A DNA stretch of 5,027 nt from an uncultured Bacteroidales bacterium (GTDB lineage: Bacteria; Bacteroidota; Bacteroidia; Bacteroidales; Muribaculaceae): the NCBI GenBank assembly GCA_900549375.1, contig URNY01000168.1, positions 1 through 5,027 of the forward strand, given 5' to 3'. Both the position numbers and the translations under genes were made by a program. Below are positions 4,247 to 5,027 of the stretch, piece by piece. The notes beneath the pieces were generated by a model, which searched no databases, had not been told where the DNA came from, and saw only the letters and a list, made by a program, of their open reading frames with translations. Every line of letters starts with the position of its first letter. Positions within the stretch are counted from its first letter, which is position 1.

Positions 4247-5027
4247 TCAATCGGCCACTATCGATGCGGCGACAAGCATCGGAACCGCGCGATCTCCGGC
4301 GCGGAAGCCGTAAATGAACCTGTCCTGTCCCTCTTTCACTTTCAGCTTTTTCCGAAGCTCGGCGGCACTCAGGGGATAATTCCTTACAGCTACATTGTAT
4401 CTTTCCCCTTTGAGTTCTTTGCTTCCCTTTTTGTCGAGAATGCTGTCGATCCGAAGCATGCGCCCCGGAAAATCAGGGTGGGAATTACGCGACAGATAAA
4501 GGGATGTATTGGAGGAGATTCGCCTGAGTCCCTCGAACTTCCTGCAGATCGCTCCATAACAGGAGAGTTTCATCATGCCGGGGTTGGGCTCATAAAGATA
4601 GGCTCCGTTCTCAATCTCATCTGCAGAGGCAATCGGTGGGCAAAAATCGTTCAGTTCGCTTTTGGAAAAGAAAATGTCGCTTTTCAGATCCCCTTTGTCG
4701 AGAAGATCCACTATCTTCACGCCCTTGAATTCACTGCCATCAATCTCTACCAAAAGCTCCTTGCATTCTCCGCGGGCACAAACGAGGTGAATCCGCGAAG
4801 TATCCGGCAACTCGGTGAGAACCGCCGAAATGTCGAGCAGGGGAGAGGCTTTGATGAATATATGCCGTGCAACATTCCTCATTTCATCCATCATATCCAA
4901 AACATCCGGTGTGCAGTCGCGGAATGAATATGCGCGGCTCTTGTCGATATTTCGTCTTGCCGGGTCAATGAATATGATATCGGTATCAGATATATCCTTA
5001 AGTATAATGCGGCAGTCGGCGTTTATG
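4247..5027 (-). CDS. Class I SAM-dependent methyltransferase, PG_1098-like with THUMP-like C-terminus (N-terminal part missing)
   Basis: The minus-strand frame is open from the window edge to TGA at 4249-4247, giving the last 259 residues; family members are near 390-400, so roughly the first third lies outside. The TTG at 4900 is internal, because the 42 codons before it carry core motifs. Visible residues 16-25, DIIFIDPARR, form the catalytic/motif IV strand of the Rossmann methyltransferase fold. RAYSFRDCTPDV (31-42) and IKASPLLDI (58-66) are signature stretches of this Bacteroidetes family, which includes Porphyromonas gingivalis PG_1098. The C-terminus, with RNYPLSAAELRKKLKVKEGQ and DRFIYGF, matches the THUMP-like module, which suggests an RNA substrate. 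The exact modified base is not known to me. The C-terminus looks complete. The message runs directly into the folded element 8 bases past the stop. The SAM-binding glycine motif should lie in the missing part and cannot be checked. Confidence 0.88.
   Translation of the reverse strand, partial: INADCRIILKDISDTDIIFIDPARRNIDKSRAYSFRDCTPDVLDMMDEMRNVARHIFIKASPLLDISAVLTELPDTSRIHLVCARGECKELLVEIDGSEFKGVKIVDLLDKGDLKSDIFFSKSELNDFCPPIASADEIENGAYLYEPNPGMMKLSCYGAICRKFEGLRRISSNTSLYLSRNSHPDFPGRMLRIDSILDKKGSKELKGERYNVAVRNYPLSAAELRKKLKVKEGQDRFIYGFRAGDRAVPMLVAASIVAD

Noticed and set aside
4022..4313. Short open frames on both strands across the folded element (65 and 74 codons)
   Set aside because: They read through hairpin repeats, have Arg/Ala/Ser-rich translations with no domain, and the plus-strand one runs on into the methyltransferase antisense. 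The bases are better explained by secondary structure.
4478..4927. 149-codon open frame on the plus strand
   Set aside because: It overlaps the methyltransferase in antisense, where conserved motifs clearly mark the other strand as coding.

Overview
The window looks like chromosome from a Bacteroidales gut-type bacterium, possibly Muribaculaceae or a relative. Four things point there: an OmpP1/FadL-like outer-membrane protein of the Bacteroidetes subtype, two promoters matching the Bacteroidetes form (-7 box TAnnTTTG with a T-rich -33 box about 19-20 nt upstream), the tail of a BspA-like leucine-rich-repeat surface protein, and a PG_1098-type methyltransferase with a THUMP-like C-terminus. 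The assignment rests on protein and promoter style only.

Layout, left to right. Plus strand: an OmpP1/FadL-family barrel gene lacking only its 5' end (1-1614), closed by a strong intrinsic terminator (1637-1675). A Bacteroidetes promoter overlaps the terminator tail and drives a membrane-anchored serine/threonine protein kinase gene (1707-3008). That kinase gene is broken by three separate +1 frameshifts; with them corrected it would encode about 432 residues. Minus strand: an intact 183-residue protein with a helix-turn-helix-like N-terminus and a beta-rich C-terminus (3053-3604) with its own promoter; the 3' remnant of a BspA-like secreted protein (3730 to about 3984); and, at the right edge, the C-terminal 259 residues of a class I SAM-dependent methyltransferase (4247-5027).

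Between the BspA remnant and the methyltransferase lies a roughly 257-bp non-coding element (3982-4238). It has related palindromes at both ends and at least five hairpins inside, three of them abutting with no bases between. Two single A-C mismatches in its stems become G-U pairs when read on the minus strand, which hints that the minus strand is the folding strand. It covers the point where the BspA-like gene loses its upstream part, so it may be a small mobile or repetitive element, or a structured RNA.

The genes do not form an obvious pathway. The outer-membrane protein and methyltransferase look like ordinary chromosomal genes. The middle (about 1.7-4.2 kb) is a decaying accessory stretch with a broken kinase, a truncated surface protein and the folded repeat around one intact putative regulator. 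I saw no tRNA, rRNA, CRISPR array, transposase or phage gene.
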